Source: JAGOEY01 sp017997515 (lineage in GTDB: Bacteria; Pseudomonadota; Gammaproteobacteria; Burkholderiales; Burkholderiaceae_C). From it: a stretch of 64,000 bases of DNA. A model generated the notes under the pieces. The model was not told the origin of the DNA and ran no database searches. It saw only the letters and a program-made list of their open reading frames with translations. Made by a program: the position numbers and the translations under genes. The stretch is taken from positions 2,914,001 through 2,978,000 of the forward strand of contig CP111109.1 in NCBI GenBank assembly GCA_026314275.1, read 5' to 3'. Below, piece by piece: positions 63,010 through 64,000 of this stretch (the stretch's first letter is position 1; the number at the start of each line of letters is the position of its first letter).

Positions 63010-64000
63010 ATGGCAAAGATTGCATTCACCGCTGGCCGGGTATCGGGGTTCAAGTGCCCGCCTGGCAAGACGCAGGCCTTCATGTGGGATGCGACCGCGC
63101 CGGGGCTTGGGCTGCGTGCCACACCAGCCGGAAAACCCGCCTATGTGTTCCAGAGCAAGTACCAAGGAAAAGACCTGCGCATAACTATCGGTGGCACTGC
63201 CGCCTGGAGCATCCCCCAGGCTCAAACCAAGGCACGCGAACTGCAACGCCTGATTGATGAAGGCACCGACCCCCGCGACCTGAAACGCGACGCCCTGGCC
63301 GCCCATGCCGAAAAGCAAGCCGCCGCCGCTGCCCAAGCGCTGACCGTGGGCGAACTGTGGCCGATGTATCTGGCGAACGGCAAACCCAAGCGCAAGGACG
63401 CATGGAAGCCCCGGTATAGGGCCGACCTTGAAGCGATGGCCGTACCCGGTGGCGAAAAGAAAAAGCGAGGGCAGGGCGTGACAAGGCCGGGGCCGCTGTA
63501 CCCGCTGCTGGCGTTGCCCTTGGTCGCCATCAATGAGGACACGTTGAAAAGCTGGTATGACCGCGAAGCCGTGGCAGGAAAGCACCAAGCTGCCCGCGCC
63601 TTGATGATGTTCCGGGGGTTCCTGCGCTGGTGTGCCGCCCGTCCTGAATATCGGGAAATGACAGACCGCGATGCAGGCAAGGCCGCAGCCATCGTGGAGA
63701 GCCTACCCCGCAACACCCGCCGCACTGACGCCCTGGATACCGCCCAGATTGCAGGGTGGTGGGCTGGTGCAGAGCAACTGAACAACCGCACCGCAAGCGT
63801 CTACCTGCGCGCCTTGCTGCTGACAGGTGCCCGCCGTGAAGAAATGGCCGCGCTGACGTGGGCGAATGTGGATTTTCAGTGGCGCAAGCTGACCCTTGCC
63901 GACAAAGTGGAGAACACCCGCACCATCCCCCTGCCGCCATATCTGGCGCAAATGCTTGCAACGCTGCCAAGGGTGAGCCGCTATGTGTTCGCCAGTACGG
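63010..64000 (+). CDS. Tyrosine recombinase/integrase (cut by window edge)
   Basis: The first 330 residues are in the window. The N-terminal part (1-95) is the DUF4102-like arm-binding domain (WDATAPGLGLRATPAG, TIGGTAAWSIPQAQTKAREL). A SAM-like core-binding part follows (about 110-230), then the catalytic domain with the first arginine in LLLTGARREEMAALTWANVD (about 275-294). The remaining H-R-Y residues lie beyond the window. It integrates the element at the tRNA-Thr gene. The ATG follows AAGGGGCACCGC. Confidence 0.92.
   Translation, partial: MAKIAFTAGRVSGFKCPPGKTQAFMWDATAPGLGLRATPAGKPAYVFQSKYQGKDLRITIGGTAAWSIPQAQTKARELQRLIDEGTDPRDLKRDALAAHAEKQAAAAAQALTVGELWPMYLANGKPKRKDAWKPRYRADLEAMAVPGGEKKKRGQGVTRPGPLYPLLALPLVAINEDTLKSWYDREAVAGKHQAARALMMFRGFLRWCAARPEYREMTDRDAGKAAAIVESLPRNTRRTDALDTAQIAGWWAGAEQLNNRTASVYLRALLLTGARREEMAALTWANVDFQWRKLTLADKVENTRTIPLPPYLAQMLATLPRVSRYVFAST

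Larger units (their letters stand above)
62829..64000 (+). mobile_element. Left edge of an integrative element at tRNA-Thr
   Basis: The tRNA 3' fragment ends at 62828. From there on the sequence is AT-richer, carries a promoter, repeats and a tyrosine integrase reading away from the junction. This is the standard layout of one edge of a genomic island, ICE or prophage. Its cargo and the restored tRNA gene would lie beyond the window. Confidence 0.8.

Noticed and set aside
1..64000. CRISPR array, rRNA or complete tRNA genes
   Set aside because: I looked for regularly spaced short repeats, rRNA signatures and full cloverleaf sequences. Only coding repeats, the 22-bp end sites and one tRNA half were found.

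Overview
The window is GC-rich DNA of a betaproteobacterium, most likely Burkholderiales/Comamonadaceae. Supporting this are the codon use, a two-partner secretion locus of LktA/FhaB type, and a tRNA-Thr(CGU) 3' half of the form I remember from that group. No species is named because nothing here fixes one.

Host backbone. Positions 1-864 hold the N-terminal part of a gamma-glutamyltranspeptidase lipoprotein (minus strand, cut by the window edge). Divergent from it, at 1153, begins a giant TpsA exoprotein gene (ESPR signal, TPS domain, then thousands of residues of repeats). It ends at 60896 and overlaps the start of its TpsB/FhaC-type outer-membrane transporter (60893-62569) by ATGA. The locus is one operon of about 20 kb coding for roughly 6,650 residues, but it is broken three times: an IS5-family element (5928-7075, TTAA target duplication), a Mu-like prophage of about 38.6 kb (about 14246-52868), and a one-base loss in a G tract (59229-59234). 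Both insertions lie so that clean excision would restore the reading frame.

Prophage. It is a transposable phage with a siphovirus-type tail. The early operon runs leftward from 25489 to 14693: Ner-like regulator, MuA (DDE), MuB (AAA+), a chain of small, mostly translationally coupled genes including DUF3164 and GemA-like proteins, and a Mor/C-family activator next to the left end. A XRE repressor at 25602 is divergent from it across two perfect dyads. Rightward follow two short genes, the lysis cassette (endolysin, TM protein, nested Rz/Rz1), terminase, portal, MuF-like protein, a two-gene AT-richer insert resembling RexA/RexB, a protease-scaffold-capsid fusion, connector and tail genes, a tail chaperone pair with a textbook -1 frameshift site, a 1701-residue tape measure with two EF-hand loops, and a tail fibre with an SGNH hydrolase domain. 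Last come a Com regulator overlapping a DNA adenine methylase (the place of com-mom in Mu) and small genes. A 66-bp element with a GTGCT/AGCAC dyad and a GGCCAGC hairpin lies in front of both the lysis and the capsid operons and is the best candidate for the late promoter/activator site. Three CTTTGGCRC sites at exact 22-bp spacing mark the right end, and two matching sites lie at the left end.

Right edge. After tpsB come a strong terminator, a 49-nt 3' fragment of tRNA-Thr that serves as an attachment-site remnant, a good sigma-70 promoter, and a tyrosine integrase gene (63010 to the edge). A second, unrelated integrative element therefore begins at about 62829 and continues outside the window.

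The strongest leads for something new are the RexAB-like pair in the late region, the GxGxxxAGRDV motif shared by the repressor tail and the next protein, the com-dam arrangement, and the phase-variable-looking G tract and layered disruption of the giant adhesin.
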